A DNA stretch of 64,000 bases from Flavobacterium sp. J372 (lineage in GTDB: Bacteria > Bacteroidota > Bacteroidia > Flavobacteriales > Flavobacteriaceae): the NCBI RefSeq assembly GCF_024699965.1, contig NZ_JAJOMZ010000004.1:3194001-3258000 (forward strand), given 5' to 3'. Of this stretch, positions 45,100 to 54,780 are shown piece by piece. Made by a program: the position numbers and the translations under genes. The notes under the pieces were generated by a model. It was not told the origin of the DNA, did no database searches, and was given only the letters and a program-made list of their open reading frames with translations. Each line of letters begins with the position of its first letter. Within the stretch, counting starts at the first letter, position 1.

Positions 45100-45624
45100 A
45101 TGGAAAATATGCAAAACAATCACAATGCGGGTCATGCCTCGGAGCATGGCACGCACAATCCAAAACATGCTTCGGGCATGTACAAACGCTTTGCGGTGAT
45201 GGCTGTCGCCATGTTCGCAGTGATGTATTTTATCATGTACGCCATGATTGACGAGTGGCAGAACCTGATACCCAATATCAATAACCTGTACATGACCCTG
45301 CTGATGACCTCGGCAATGCTGCTTATCGAATTAGCGATAATGAAAGTGATGTACCCCAACAGGAAGATGAATTGGGCGATAGCCATCATCTCGGTTGCCG
45401 TTGGCATCTTTTCATGGTTTGGTATCAGGGAACAAATCAATGTCGGGGACAAGCAGTTTGCAAAGGGTATGATACCCCATCACGCAGCAGCCATATTGAT
45501 GTCCGAAAAGGCACACCTGACCGACCCGGAACTGATAGAGCTGCAAAAAAACATACTTAAAACCCAAGCGGAAGAAATTGAACTGATGAAGCGCAAGCTA
45601 AAAGAGTTTGAAGAAAGTAAATAA
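45100..45624 (+). CDS. DUF305 membrane protein
   Basis: 174 residues: a His-rich N-terminus (NNHNAGHASEHGTHNPKH), three transmembrane helices (~33-52, ~60-82, ~90-105), then a DUF305 segment with GMIPHHAAAILMSEKA (~125-140) and coiled-coil helices. DUF305 proteins are found with copper and other metal resistance genes; the paired His may bind metal. It sits between DUF3347 and YHS-like genes on the same strand. Confidence 0.82.
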   Translation: MENMQNNHNAGHASEHGTHNPKHASGMYKRFAVMAVAMFAVMYFIMYAMIDEWQNLIPNINNLYMTLLMTSAMLLIELAIMKVMYPNRKMNWAIAIISVAVGIFSWFGIREQINVGDKQFAKGMIPHHAAAILMSEKAHLTDPELIELQKNILKTQAEEIELMKRKLKEFEESK

Positions 45625-45648
45625 TAAAATTTAAAAAACAGTTTCGAC

Positions 45649-46071
45649 ATGAGCAAAATAATAATCGGCTTTATTTCCTTATCAGCCCTGCTATTCACCG
45701 CTTGCGGACAGGTAGGGTCAAATAAGGATGAAGCGACACAGCATTCGCAGGCAACTCCGGAAAGCCACGGGCATAGTAACCAAATAGGTGAATTGGTTCC
45801 ATCGGATGAAGTCTGCATGGTCAACGATGCCTATATGGGCAAAAAGCAGTTTGACGTAAAATTTGGCGGTAAAACCTACTACGGATGCTGCGAAATGTGC
45901 AAGGAGCGCATTCCAAAGGATGCCAGCGTGCGGGTAGCAGTAGACCCCTATTCCCATAAGCAGGTGGACAAGGCTCTTGCGGTGATTGCCGTTACGGGAA
46001 ACAACGGTGAAGTATCCTACTTTGAAAGCAGGGATAACTACACCAATTATTTAAAAAAGCAAAAACACTAA
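45649..46071 (+). CDS. Lipoprotein with YHS/TRASH-like metal site
   Basis: 140 residues with lipobox FTAC (lipid Cys ~19) and a His-rich stretch (HSQATPESHGHSN). A YHS/TRASH-like domain has VCMVNDAYMG and FGGKTYYGCCEMCKERI (~56-92). TRASH/YHS cysteines commonly bind Cu+ or other soft metals. It would act in the periplasm as a binding or delivery factor. It lies 25 bp after the DUF305 gene. Confidence 0.75.
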   Translation: MSKIIIGFISLSALLFTACGQVGSNKDEATQHSQATPESHGHSNQIGELVPSDEVCMVNDAYMGKKQFDVKFGGKTYYGCCEMCKERIPKDASVRVAVDPYSHKQVDKALAVIAVTGNNGEVSYFESRDNYTNYLKKQKH

Positions 46072-46094
46072 TTAACTTTTAAAATTAACTAACG

Positions 46095-46673
46095 ATGAAA
46101 TATGTAATCTCAACCGTTCTTGGTATCGCCGTATTTATATTATCGGCATGTAACGGCAATTCGGAAAAGAAGAACAGTTCTGCCGAAACCCATACGGACA
46201 CTACGGCACACGCCAATCATACTGCAAGCACAGAGCCGACCATACCGGGTCTGTTCGGGCAGTACGGGAAGTTGGTGTCCGCTCTTTCTTCAGATGATGA
46301 CAAGGAGGCGGTATTTGCGGCGCAGGGCTTGGTAAAGACACTTTACAGCTTGGATACGACCCGTTTTAGTGCAGAGCAGCTAAAGGCTTATAAGGACATC
46401 TCCGCCAGCATCGAGGAAAATGGCGTGCATATAGCCGCCAACTTGGGCAACATCCACCACCAAAGAGAACACCTGGTCATGTTAGGCGAAGACTTTTACG
46501 ATTTGGCCAAATCATTCGATTTGGGCAAGCCCGTATATAAGATAGCCTGTCCCAAATTTAACGATGGAAAAGGAGCATTTTGGTTAAGCGAAACAAAGGA
46601 AATCAAAAACCCGTACTACGGTGCTAAGATGCAGGGCTGTGGCTCCGTAACGGAAACTATTGCAAAGAACTGA
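46095..46673 (+). CDS. DUF3347 lipoprotein
   Basis: 192 residues, lipobox LSAC (lipid Cys ~19), His/Thr-rich linker, then a complete DUF3347 domain with NIHHQREHLVMLGEDFYDL, IACPKFNDGKGAFWLS and NPYYGAKMQGCGSV. It is the intact twin of the frameshifted 44423-45089 gene, and both follow a common layout with DUF305 and YHS-type genes. It probably binds periplasmic copper. Its stop lies 2 bp before the haem-binding gene start. Confidence 0.83.
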   Translation: MKYVISTVLGIAVFILSACNGNSEKKNSSAETHTDTTAHANHTASTEPTIPGLFGQYGKLVSALSSDDDKEAVFAAQGLVKTLYSLDTTRFSAEQLKAYKDISASIEENGVHIAANLGNIHHQREHLVMLGEDFYDLAKSFDLGKPVYKIACPKFNDGKGAFWLSETKEIKNPYYGAKMQGCGSVTETIAKN

Positions 46674-46674
46674 T

Positions 46675-47130
46675 ATGTCTTTAAAAAAGAAAATCATATT
46701 GGGACTGGCTGTTATCCTCATCGGCATACAGTTCTTTCAGCCGTTACGGAACCAGGCGGATGAAGTGCCAGCCACCCATATCGAAAGTGTGTACGCCGTA
46801 CCCCAAAATGTAAAGGCTATCCTTGTCCAGTCCTGTTACGACTGCCATAGCAACAATACGCGTTATCCGTGGTACAGCCGCATCCAGCCAGGAGCATGGT
46901 ACATGGCGGAGCATATCAAAAAGGGCAAAGAGGAACTCAACTTTAGCGAATTTGGCGAATATTCTGCCCGCAGGCAGCGGAACAAGTTCAGGGCTATGGC
47001 GGGGCAGGTCAAGGACGGGGAAATGCCTTTGTCGTCATACACACTCATCCATCGCAATGCAGTATTATCACCGGAGGATAAGCAGGATTTGATAGCGTGG
47101 TTTGGCATAATGGAAGACAGCATTAAATAA
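46675..47130 (+). CDS. Haem-binding domain protein (Haem_bd)
   Basis: 151 residues, an N-terminal hydrophobic anchor (KKIILGLAVILIGIQFFQPL) and a CYDCHS motif (C54-x2-C57-H58) typical of covalent haem attachment. NNTRYPWYSRIQPGAWYM and DGEMPLSSY are family features. The protein is probably anchored in the inner membrane facing the periplasm, with an electron-transfer or haem role. An in-frame TTG at 46660 lies within the previous gene, so ATG 46675 is used. It precedes the multicopper oxidase by 13 bp. Confidence 0.82.
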   Translation: MSLKKKIILGLAVILIGIQFFQPLRNQADEVPATHIESVYAVPQNVKAILVQSCYDCHSNNTRYPWYSRIQPGAWYMAEHIKKGKEELNFSEFGEYSARRQRNKFRAMAGQVKDGEMPLSSYTLIHRNAVLSPEDKQDLIAWFGIMEDSIK

Positions 47131-47143
47131 AATTTTTCAACGA

Positions 47144-49417
47144 ATGAACAGATATAAAAAAATACCCATAAGAATACTGCAAACAGTGCTGATACTGCTT
47201 TGCACCCAAACGTTGTTTGCACAGAAAGTAGTGCATTACGACCTGTATGTAAAAGATACCCTTGTCAACTTTGCAGGTAAGCAAAAAAGGGCGATTGCCG
47301 TAAACGGGCAAATCCCGATGCCCACCCTTACGTTTACCGAGGGCGACACTGCCGAGATTGTAGTACACAATCAATTGAAAGAAAGTACTTCGTTGCACTG
47401 GCATGGCGTGTTCCTGCCCAATAAGGAAGACGGTGTACCCCATCTTACGCAACAGCCCATTGAACCTGGTACAACCTATACCTACCGTTTCCCGATTATC
47501 CAGCACGGTACACACTGGTATCATTCCCATTCGGGATTGCAGGAGCAGATAGGTATGTACGGTAATTTTGTAATGAAGAAACGGGAGGATGACAAGACCT
47601 TTAGAAAAGGGATTGACGATTTGCCGACCGTACCCATTATACTAAGCGAATGGACAAATTACAACCCCGACAACATCAACCGGATGCTGCACAATGCCAA
47701 CGATTGGGCGGCTATAAAAAAGAACGCTACGCAGTCATACGTTGAAGCCATTAAAGAGGGAAAATTTGGCGTGAAAGTAACCAATGAGTGGAAGCGGATG
47801 CTGGCAATGGATGTGAGCGATGTATATTATGATAAAATCCTTATCAATGGCAGCAATGCACCGGAGCTAAAAACGGTTGACGGCAAAACCTTAAAGGCGG
47901 GGGACAAAGTACGGCTTCGCATATCCAATGGCGGTGCATCTTCCTATTTCTGGCTGCGTTACGCTGGAGGTAAGATTACTGTGGTCGCCAGTGATGGCAA
48001 CGATGTCGAACCTGTCGATGTGGACAGGCTGATCATCGCAGTGTCTGAAACTTACGACATAGTTGTAACTATACCGCAAGAAGGATTGTCGTATGAATTC
48101 CTGGCTACGACAGAAGACAGGACGCAATCCGCAAGCTATTATATCGGCAGCGGCGTGAAGCAGCTAATATCCCCGCTTCCCAGGCTGAAATATTTTGAAG
48201 GCATGAAAATGATGAATGATATGATGAAGATGAACGGCGACCTTGATGATATGGGCATGAATATGAGCCTCAACCAAATGGACATGAATGTGGTCATGTA
48301 CCCCGAAATAACCGGAGAAGCGAATAAAAGCGACGACCATAGTGCGCATGGCGGGATGGATATGGACAAGGATCCCAACCGCTATAACGCCAATGCATTG
48401 GGCGACATCGTGACCCTGAATTATGCCATGCTCAAATCCCCGTATAAAACCTCACTTTCTGGAAGTGCTCCCGTAAGGGAATTGAAATTCACCTTAACGG
48501 GAAACATGAACCGTTATGTGTGGAGTATGGATAACAGGGTACTTTCGGAAACCGATAAAATCCAGGTCAAAAAGGGTGAGATACTACGGATCACAATTTT
48601 CAACAATTCGATGATGCGCCACCCCATGCACTTGCACGGGTTTGATTTCCGGCTGCTCAATGGCAAAGGGGACAATGCACCCCTGAAAAATATTATTGAC
48701 ATTATGCCAATGGAGACCGATGTCATTGAGTTTGCAGCCAATGAGGAAGGTGACTGGTTTTTCCATTGCCATATCCTCTACCATATGATGGCCGGTATGA
48801 ACCGGGTTTTTGAGGTTGGAGATTACGAAAACCCCAATCTTCCCGATAAGGCTAAGGCTTACAGGGAATTACAGAGGGAAAGCAATATGCCGCATCTGAT
48901 GGCTCAAAACGACTTTGCTACCAATGGCAATGATGGGGAGGCGATGCTGCAAACAGCAAGATGGAGCCTAGGTACAGAATGGCGCCTGGGCTATAATGAC
49001 ATGCATGGGTATGAGGTCGAAACGCATTTGGGGAGGTTTATCGGGAAGATGCAGTGGCTGATGCCCTTTATAGGTTTCGACTGGCGCTACCGAAGGATGG
49101 GGATTGACGAACAGGAAAAGAACATCTTTGGGCAAAAAAATGAAAAAGATACCCGTCGCGCCGTTAGTTTGGGGTTTGTATACACCTTACCCCTTCTGGT
49201 GAATTTTCAGGCTGAGGTATATCATGATGGCATCGTGCGCTTATCGCTGATGCGTGAGGACATCCCTGTCTCTAGCAGACTGCGCGCAGGATTTATGGTC
49301 AATACCGATAAAGAATTCATGGGTGAATTCAGGTATATCATAGATAAGAATTTCGGAGTAAGAGCCCACTATGACAGTGATATGGGATTTGGGGTTGGCC
49401 TGGCCCTTACTTATTAG
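47144..49417 (+). CDS. Multicopper oxidase CopA/PcoA-type fused to a CopB-like barrel
   Basis: 757 residues with a signal peptide (cleavage after LFAQ, ~27). Three cupredoxin domains carry the copper sites HWHG (85-88), HYHSHSG-like HWYHSHSG (~127-134), HPMHLHGF (~495-502) and HCHILYHMMAGM (starting at H541). A Met-rich loop (~365-385, MKMMNDMMKMNGDLDDMG) is typical of Cu+ oxidases. Residues ~600-757 resemble the outer-membrane CopB/PcoB barrel, with RWSLGTEWRLGYNDMHGYEV, FDWRYR and a closing LALTY. A fused oxidase and outer-membrane module would place Cu+ oxidation at the outer membrane. Confidence 0.88.
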   Translation: MNRYKKIPIRILQTVLILLCTQTLFAQKVVHYDLYVKDTLVNFAGKQKRAIAVNGQIPMPTLTFTEGDTAEIVVHNQLKESTSLHWHGVFLPNKEDGVPHLTQQPIEPGTTYTYRFPIIQHGTHWYHSHSGLQEQIGMYGNFVMKKREDDKTFRKGIDDLPTVPIILSEWTNYNPDNINRMLHNANDWAAIKKNATQSYVEAIKEGKFGVKVTNEWKRMLAMDVSDVYYDKILINGSNAPELKTVDGKTLKAGDKVRLRISNGGASSYFWLRYAGGKITVVASDGNDVEPVDVDRLIIAVSETYDIVVTIPQEGLSYEFLATTEDRTQSASYYIGSGVKQLISPLPRLKYFEGMKMMNDMMKMNGDLDDMGMNMSLNQMDMNVVMYPEITGEANKSDDHSAHGGMDMDKDPNRYNANALGDIVTLNYAMLKSPYKTSLSGSAPVRELKFTLTGNMNRYVWSMDNRVLSETDKIQVKKGEILRITIFNNSMMRHPMHLHGFDFRLLNGKGDNAPLKNIIDIMPMETDVIEFAANEEGDWFFHCHILYHMMAGMNRVFEVGDYENPNLPDKAKAYRELQRESNMPHLMAQNDFATNGNDGEAMLQTARWSLGTEWRLGYNDMHGYEVETHLGRFIGKMQWLMPFIGFDWRYRRMGIDEQEKNIFGQKNEKDTRRAVSLGFVYTLPLLVNFQAEVYHDGIVRLSLMREDIPVSSRLRAGFMVNTDKEFMGEFRYIIDKNFGVRAHYDSDMGFGVGLALTY

Positions 49418-49446
49418 CAAGTATGTTCAATCTAAATTATATAACT

Positions 49447-49785
49447 ATGTCACACAAAAAATTTGAAGAATGCATAAGAGCCTGTCTGGCCTGTGCCATT
49501 GCGTGCAACCATTGCGCGAGCGAGTGTCTGGGTGAAGAAGAGGTAAAACATCTTGCCAAATGCATCAGGCTTGACCTTGAGTGCGCAGCAATATGCAGGG
49601 CAGCGGCTGAGCTTATGAGCCTGGGCAGCAGCTACAGTGTTGACCTTTGCCGACTTTGTGCCCAAATATGCAATGCCTGCGCCGAGGAATGCGACAGGCA
49701 TGCAGCAATGGGGATGGATCACTGCAGGGAATGCGCCGATGCGTGCAGGGAATGTGCCGAGGCATGCAACACGATGATTAGCTAA
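49447..49785 (+). CDS. Csp-type Cys-rich four-helix copper-storage protein
   Basis: 112 residues with about 19 cysteines spaced 3-4 apart along helices (CIRACLACAIACNHCASEC and CRLCAQICNACAEECD). This is the Csp/DUF326 four-helix bundle, which binds many Cu+ ions inside the tube. There is no signal peptide, so it resembles the cytosolic Csp3 group. An in-frame ATG at 49423 would add MFNLNYIT; the internal ATG gives the typical N-terminus. It lies 29 bp after the oxidase stop. Confidence 0.87.
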   Translation: MSHKKFEECIRACLACAIACNHCASECLGEEEVKHLAKCIRLDLECAAICRAAAELMSLGSSYSVDLCRLCAQICNACAEECDRHAAMGMDHCRECADACRECAEACNTMIS

Positions 49786-49829
49786 AACAATTAAATTTTA
49801 AATTATTAACAACAAAAAAACAACAGATT

Positions 49830-50447
49830 ATGAAGAAACCAATTTTATTATTTACGGCAGCAGCCTTTTCATTGATGGTATCGTGCTCGGATGATGATTC
49901 GGCCAGTGGGGTACAGTTGCAAAATCATGATGACAATGAGATGATGATGGTCATGCATTCTATGATGGATGAGATGTCGTCCATGGAGATGACGCATGAC
50001 CCGGACGTGGACTTTGCAGCCATGATGATTATGCATCACCAGGGCGCCATCGCGATGGCTAACCTTGAGATTGAAAAAGGGAAAAATGCGGAAATGAAGG
50101 CAATGGCCCAAGCGATCATCACGGCACAGCAGCAGGAAATACAGGAACTTCAGGGAATTCTTGCAGCTTTGCCTGTTGACGGTATGGATATGGATTTCAT
50201 GGAAGAGCAAATGATGGGGATGGATAAAATGGATGCTATGGCCGACCAGCAAATGATAACAGGAGATATTGACAATGATTTTGCCAGCCTGATGATCATC
50301 CACCACCAAGCGGCAATCGACAGCGCTTCATCTTACCTGCATCATGGCAGCAACGGTGAGCTGTCCGCTATGGCCAATGCAATTATCGAGATGCAGTCCG
50401 AAGAAATCATAACTTTTAGCAACTGGCTTGCAGAAAACAAAAGGTAA
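49830..50447 (+). CDS. DUF305 lipoprotein, two repeats
   Basis: 205 residues, lipobox MVSC (lipid Cys ~19), then two DUF305 units. Each has an MIxHHQxAI core: MIMHHQGAIAMANLEIEKG (~66-84) and LMIIHHQAAIDSASSYLHHG (~155-174). A Met-rich linker lies between (MDMDFMEEQMMGMDKMDAM). Met/His content points to periplasmic Cu+ binding. It is the last gene of the metal region, followed by a terminator. Confidence 0.85.
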   Translation: MKKPILLFTAAAFSLMVSCSDDDSASGVQLQNHDDNEMMMVMHSMMDEMSSMEMTHDPDVDFAAMMIMHHQGAIAMANLEIEKGKNAEMKAMAQAIITAQQQEIQELQGILAALPVDGMDMDFMEEQMMGMDKMDAMADQQMITGDIDNDFASLMIIHHQAAIDSASSYLHHGSNGELSAMANAIIEMQSEEIITFSNWLAENKR

Positions 50448-50466
50448 TAATCCTTTTGCTGAGAGA

Positions 50467-50495
50467 AGCCCCTGCGATTGCAGGGGCTTTGTTGT
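50467..50495 (+). terminator. Terminator at the end of the metal region
   Basis: AGCCCCTGC (50467-50475) and GCAGGGGCT (50480-50488) form a 9-bp GC-rich stem with a GATT loop, followed by TTTGTTGT. It lies 20 bp past the DUF305 stop and 27 bp before the convergent dnaE end. Confidence 0.85.
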
Positions 50496-50521
50496 ATATG
50501 GTAAAGCCAAAAGCATTTGCA

Positions 50522-53500
50522 CTAAAGGTTTTCAGCCGACACCATTTTATGTCTTGGCAGCCCGATTTCCTGCTCCTGCGGATAGGGAGCACGCTGGGTC
50601 ATCGATACATCCTCACGCAGCTTTTGCTGCGTACGCGAGCTTTCAGCATCGCTTTCCCTGTAGCGAGGGTCAGGGATGAAAGGCATTTTTTCCATCTTTG
50701 AGATTGTGATGGTTGGAAAATGGTAATCTACTTCGACCGTGCCTAAAAGGAGATAGCAGCCACCTCCTTTGAAAGGATATCCTTTGAGGCTACCCGTGAA
50801 ATGCGCCGTGTCGAAAAATTCCCCGTTGGCATCTATCCAGGTGCCAAAATACATAGCGCCCATTTTGGTGGGCACATGCTTGCGCGATACCAGATAAGCA
50901 AGCATTTTCACCTGTTTTTTGTGATGATGGACCAAATCGCGTGCCATCACATCCCCACGATAAGAAGTTTTCAAAAGGTTAAATGGCGTGACGGATACAG
51001 GAAAGCCTAACAACTCAATTTCATCAAAGGCATCTTCGAAAGATGAACGCTTCAATTCGGGCAGGCGGTATTCCCTTACGGGTTCCGGAAGTAACTGAGG
51101 CAGGCGGTTTTCCGGCTTGAAATTCATCATAATGCGCCTGGCCGTCACCAGCAGCTCATTTTTTGCCTTACCGGTAGACCGCAGGGCACCGATGTAGATC
51201 AGGAGTTGCAACCCCTCGATGCCGATAGGCACCCGATTGATAAAATCTTCAAGGGAGCTATAATTCCCATTGGCTTTCCGCTCTTCCACGATCTTTAAGG
51301 CTATTTCGCCCTGCAATCCCTGCAAATGCATAAAACCAAGATAGATTTCCTTTCCATATAGGGTTGTTTCAAACTCGCTTTTGTTGATGCATGGATTATG
51401 TATCTCGGCGCCTGACATGCGCGCTTCATGGACGTACACCTCGGTACGGTAGAAGCCGCCCTGGTTATTGATGACCGCTACCATGAATTCGATAGGGTAA
51501 TGCACCTTTAGATAAAGGCTTTGGTAGCTTTCCACGGCATACGATGCCGAGTGCGCCTTACAAAAAGAATAGCCCGCAAAGGATTCGATCTGGCGGTAAA
51601 TCTCTGTACTTAGCTGTTCGGGATGCCCTTTGGCAGCACATGAAGCGAAAAAATTATCCTTTACCTTTTGAAGCGCCGCTTTGGAACGTCCTTTCCCACT
51701 CATGGCCCTGCGTAGGATATCCCCATCGGCCGCAGCAAGCCCTCCATAGTGCAGTGCAATCTTAATCACATCCTCCTGATACACCATAATACCGTAGGTT
51801 TCTCCAAGCTGTTCTTCAAAGAAAGGATGGAAATACTCGAACCTGTCCGGATGATTGTGCCGGAAGATATATTCCTTCATCATACCGCTTTGCGCTACGC
51901 CAGGGCGTATGATAGACGATGCCGCCACAAGGGTTTTATAATTATTGCACTTCAGCCGTCGTAACAATCCCCGCATTGCCGGGCTCTCGATGTAGAAGCA
52001 GCCAATAGTTTTCCCTTGCCCTAGAAATTTATTACAAGCAGCTTCGTTTTTGGATAGCGAAGTATCACGTATGTTTACATCGATCCCTCTATTCTTTTTG
52101 ATGAGCTTAACCGATTCGTCAATATGCCCAATCCCCCGTTGGGAAAGGATATCAAATTTGTCGAATCCGATCTCTTCGGCCACATGCATATCGAACTGTA
52201 CGATTGGAAAACCCTTCGGGGGCATTTCCAATGCGGTAAAATCGGTGATGGGATCTTCCGAAATAAGGATGCCACAGGAATGCATTGAGCGCTGGTTGGG
52301 ATATTTCTCCATCATCATGCCGTATCGGTGCACCATTTTTACTACCTCATTTTTGTCGTGCTGGTCCATAGGCGTTCCTGATAGCGCATCCAGTTCTTCC
52401 TTTGGAAGGCCGAATACTTTACCTACCTCCCGGAATATGGATTTGTACTTGAACTCCACATTGGTGCCGCAGAAGGCTACATGATCGGAACCATAACGTT
52501 TGAAGATATAGTCCAGTATTACATCGCGTTCTTTCCAGGACCAGTCGATATCAAAATCAGGCGGGCTTTTACGGTTGAGGTTGAGGAAACGTTCAAAATA
52601 TAAATCCAGTTCCAACGGGCAGATATCAGTAATACCAAGGCAGTAGGCAATAATGCTGTTGGCCCCGCTGCCACGTCCTATATGCAGAAAGCCCATCGAG
52701 TTGCTATAGCGGATAATGTCCCATGTAATCAGGAAATAACCGCTGAACTCCAACTGATGGATAACCTTCAACTCTTTTTCAACACGTTCTTTTGCGGCAC
52801 TATTCTCAGCACCATATCTTTTAGCCAGGCCCTGATGTGCGAGGTTGGTAAGCAGAGCGAGGTCAGTATCCCGCCCGGCAGTATAGTGTTTCTTATTCCG
52901 GGGCACTTTGAATTCGTACTCGAAGTGGCAAGCATTAATGAGTGCATAAGTATTTTCCACTATCATGGAGTATTGGCTGTACTTCCCGATCAATGTTTCC
53001 ATTGGGGCCATGGACTCATCAGGCGCGCAATAATCATCAGGGGTCAATTTGCTCCCGAGGGTATTAAGGTCGATTGCACGTAATATGCGGTGCAGGTTAT
53101 ATTCTGTCTTGTTACGGAAAGTCACAGGCTGCAACATAACCATTTTGTCCAGCCTCGATTTCCATTCCGGACGGATAAGCAGGGAAAGTTCTTCCGGTTT
53201 AATGCCGATGTATTCATATGGCCTTAGTACTTCAGGGGCGGACTTTAAAGGATAAATAACTGCAGCATTTTCAAAGTCCGGCGCCATGGGCGGAATGGGA
53301 ATACTGTCAAGATTATATTTAGTCAGGTGGCGGTTGATTTCCCCAAAACCCTGACGATTTTTTGCAAGGGCAATATACAGGAGCTTATGGTCTTCCCGAA
53401 ATTCCATCCCTACAATAGGCTTTATGCCTGCCTCCAGGCAAAGCCTGTAAAACTCATAAGTCCCTGTTATGGTATTGATATCTGTTAGAGCAATAGCGTT

Positions 53501-53590
53501 AGCACCCGACGCTGTTCCCAAAGCGACAAGTTCTTCAACCGGTATGGTGCCATACCGGAGGCTATGAAAGGAGTGACAATTCAGGTACAT
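50522..53590 (-). CDS. DnaE-type DNA polymerase III alpha subunit (error-prone type)
   Basis: 1,022-residue C-family DNA polymerase. It has a PHP domain (1-~230, NCHSFHSLRYGT, with several canonical metal residues not conserved), a palm with IGRGSGANSIIAYCLGITDI and SPPDFDIDWSWKERD, and a PHP-thumb fingers region. YGIMVYQEDVI and FNKAHSxxY-like FCKAHSASYAVESYQS follow, then an OB-fold tail. The length (~150 shorter than replicative DnaE) and pairing with DinB resemble the DnaE2/ImuC group. It begins 1 bp after the dinB stop, so the two are one operon. A 40-residue tail after the OB fold is low in conservation. Confidence 0.9.
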   Translation of the reverse strand: MYLNCHSFHSLRYGTIPVEELVALGTASGANAIALTDINTITGTYEFYRLCLEAGIKPIVGMEFREDHKLLYIALAKNRQGFGEINRHLTKYNLDSIPIPPMAPDFENAAVIYPLKSAPEVLRPYEYIGIKPEELSLLIRPEWKSRLDKMVMLQPVTFRNKTEYNLHRILRAIDLNTLGSKLTPDDYCAPDESMAPMETLIGKYSQYSMIVENTYALINACHFEYEFKVPRNKKHYTAGRDTDLALLTNLAHQGLAKRYGAENSAAKERVEKELKVIHQLEFSGYFLITWDIIRYSNSMGFLHIGRGSGANSIIAYCLGITDICPLELDLYFERFLNLNRKSPPDFDIDWSWKERDVILDYIFKRYGSDHVAFCGTNVEFKYKSIFREVGKVFGLPKEELDALSGTPMDQHDKNEVVKMVHRYGMMMEKYPNQRSMHSCGILISEDPITDFTALEMPPKGFPIVQFDMHVAEEIGFDKFDILSQRGIGHIDESVKLIKKNRGIDVNIRDTSLSKNEAACNKFLGQGKTIGCFYIESPAMRGLLRRLKCNNYKTLVAASSIIRPGVAQSGMMKEYIFRHNHPDRFEYFHPFFEEQLGETYGIMVYQEDVIKIALHYGGLAAADGDILRRAMSGKGRSKAALQKVKDNFFASCAAKGHPEQLSTEIYRQIESFAGYSFCKAHSASYAVESYQSLYLKVHYPIEFMVAVINNQGGFYRTEVYVHEARMSGAEIHNPCINKSEFETTLYGKEIYLGFMHLQGLQGEIALKIVEERKANGNYSSLEDFINRVPIGIEGLQLLIYIGALRSTGKAKNELLVTARRIMMNFKPENRLPQLLPEPVREYRLPELKRSSFEDAFDEIELLGFPVSVTPFNLLKTSYRGDVMARDLVHHHKKQVKMLAYLVSRKHVPTKMGAMYFGTWIDANGEFFDTAHFTGSLKGYPFKGGGCYLLLGTVEVDYHFPTITISKMEKMPFIPDPRYRESDAESSRTQQKLREDVSMTQRAPYPQEQEIGLPRHKMVSAENL

Positions 53591-53591
53591 G

Positions 53592-54749
53592 TTATACCGC
53601 TTTTGGTTTTATAAAACCGCCATTGCAGCGCATAACGGCATTGGCCCCGAAACGGTTCTTTATCCTGTCCATTGCCTGATAGAGCGACATCATTTCCTGA
53701 GTATCCTCGAAAAGGTTAATTTGATAGGAACCGCGGACAAGCTTGCCAAAGCGCACGCCAATCAGGCGGAGGCTCATGCGGCGCTGGTAGAGTTTCTCAA
53801 AGGCTTCCAATACGGTGCGTGTCAATGTATGGTCGGCAGCAGTATAAGCGAGAGTAACCGAGCGTGTTTCGGTATCAAAATTTGAGTACCGGATCTTAAC
53901 GGTAATATTCGAGGTTAGCCATCCTTCGCTGCGCAGCTGATAGGCCAGCTTTTCCACCATGCCGCAGAGGACTGAACGCAGGAATACAATATCGGTGGTA
54001 TCCTGATGGAAAGTGTCTTCAGTAGACAGGGACTTGCGTTCACGATAAGGCTCTACAGGATTATTGTCGATACCATTGGCCTTTTTCCAAAGCTCAAGCC
54101 CGTTTTGGCCGATCATTTCCTGAAGCACTTTGGTGGGCATTTCCGCAAGGGTTTGGATATTCCTGATGCCAATGCGTGATAACAGGCTAAAAGTTGCATC
54201 ACCGACCATAGGTATCTTTCGTATTGATAGCGGGTTCAGGAACTGCTGTACTATAGGCTGAGGTATTTCGAGGTTGCCTTTAGGCTTGCCTTCCCCGGTA
54301 GCAATCTTTGAAACGGTTTTGTTTACTGACAAAGCGAAACTCAGGGGAAGCCCTGTCTCACGTGTCACTTTTGTTACGAGTTCATGGGTCCATTTATAGG
54401 AGCCATAAAATTTATCCATTCCCGTAATGTCGAGATAGAACTCGTCGATGGATGCCTTTTCCATGACAGGAGCGTTCTCCTCTATTATTTGCGAAACCGT
54501 ATTGGAGTATTGGGAGAACAATTCCATGTCACCTTTGACAATGCGTGCCTCTGGGCACAACCTCAATGCCATTTTTATAGGCATTGCCGAATGCACCCCA
54601 AACCGGCGCGCCTCATAGGAACAAGAGACTACTACGCCGCGCTCCCCGCCGCCCACTATAAGGGGGATGCCTTCGAGGCTACTGTTCTGAAGCCTGACGC
54701 AGGAAACAAAAAAAGTATCTAAATCAATGTGTACAATCGAGCGCTGCAT
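53592..54749 (-). CDS. dinB: Y-family DNA polymerase (DinB/Pol IV-type)
   Basis: 385-residue translesion polymerase. Catalytic acidic residues are in HIDLDTFF (7-14) and ASIDEFYLD (~100-108). YSYEARRFGVHSAMP-like SCSYEARRFGVHSAMP, the helix-hairpin-helix (IPMVGDATFSLLSRIGI) and the little-finger domain follow. It ends with a QINLFED beta-clamp-like motif (QxxLF) at ~353. It is the first gene of the dinB-dnaE operon, divergent from an S24 repressor. In Bacteroidota and Proteobacteria such pairs form an SOS mutasome. Confidence 0.92.
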   Translation of the reverse strand: MQRSIVHIDLDTFFVSCVRLQNSSLEGIPLIVGGGERGVVVSCSYEARRFGVHSAMPIKMALRLCPEARIVKGDMELFSQYSNTVSQIIEENAPVMEKASIDEFYLDITGMDKFYGSYKWTHELVTKVTRETGLPLSFALSVNKTVSKIATGEGKPKGNLEIPQPIVQQFLNPLSIRKIPMVGDATFSLLSRIGIRNIQTLAEMPTKVLQEMIGQNGLELWKKANGIDNNPVEPYRERKSLSTEDTFHQDTTDIVFLRSVLCGMVEKLAYQLRSEGWLTSNITVKIRYSNFDTETRSVTLAYTAADHTLTRTVLEAFEKLYQRRMSLRLIGVRFGKLVRGSYQINLFEDTQEMMSLYQAMDRIKNRFGANAVMRCNGGFIKPKAV

Positions 54750-54772
54750 AATCCATTCATTTTTGTACCAAA

Positions 54773-54780
54773 CAAAATTA
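54773..54780 (-). promoter_or_regulatory. -7 promoter box for dinB-dnaE
   Basis: On the minus strand TAATTTTG matches TAnnTTTG exactly, 24 bp from the dinB start codon. Part of it touches the left operator copy. Confidence 0.5.
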
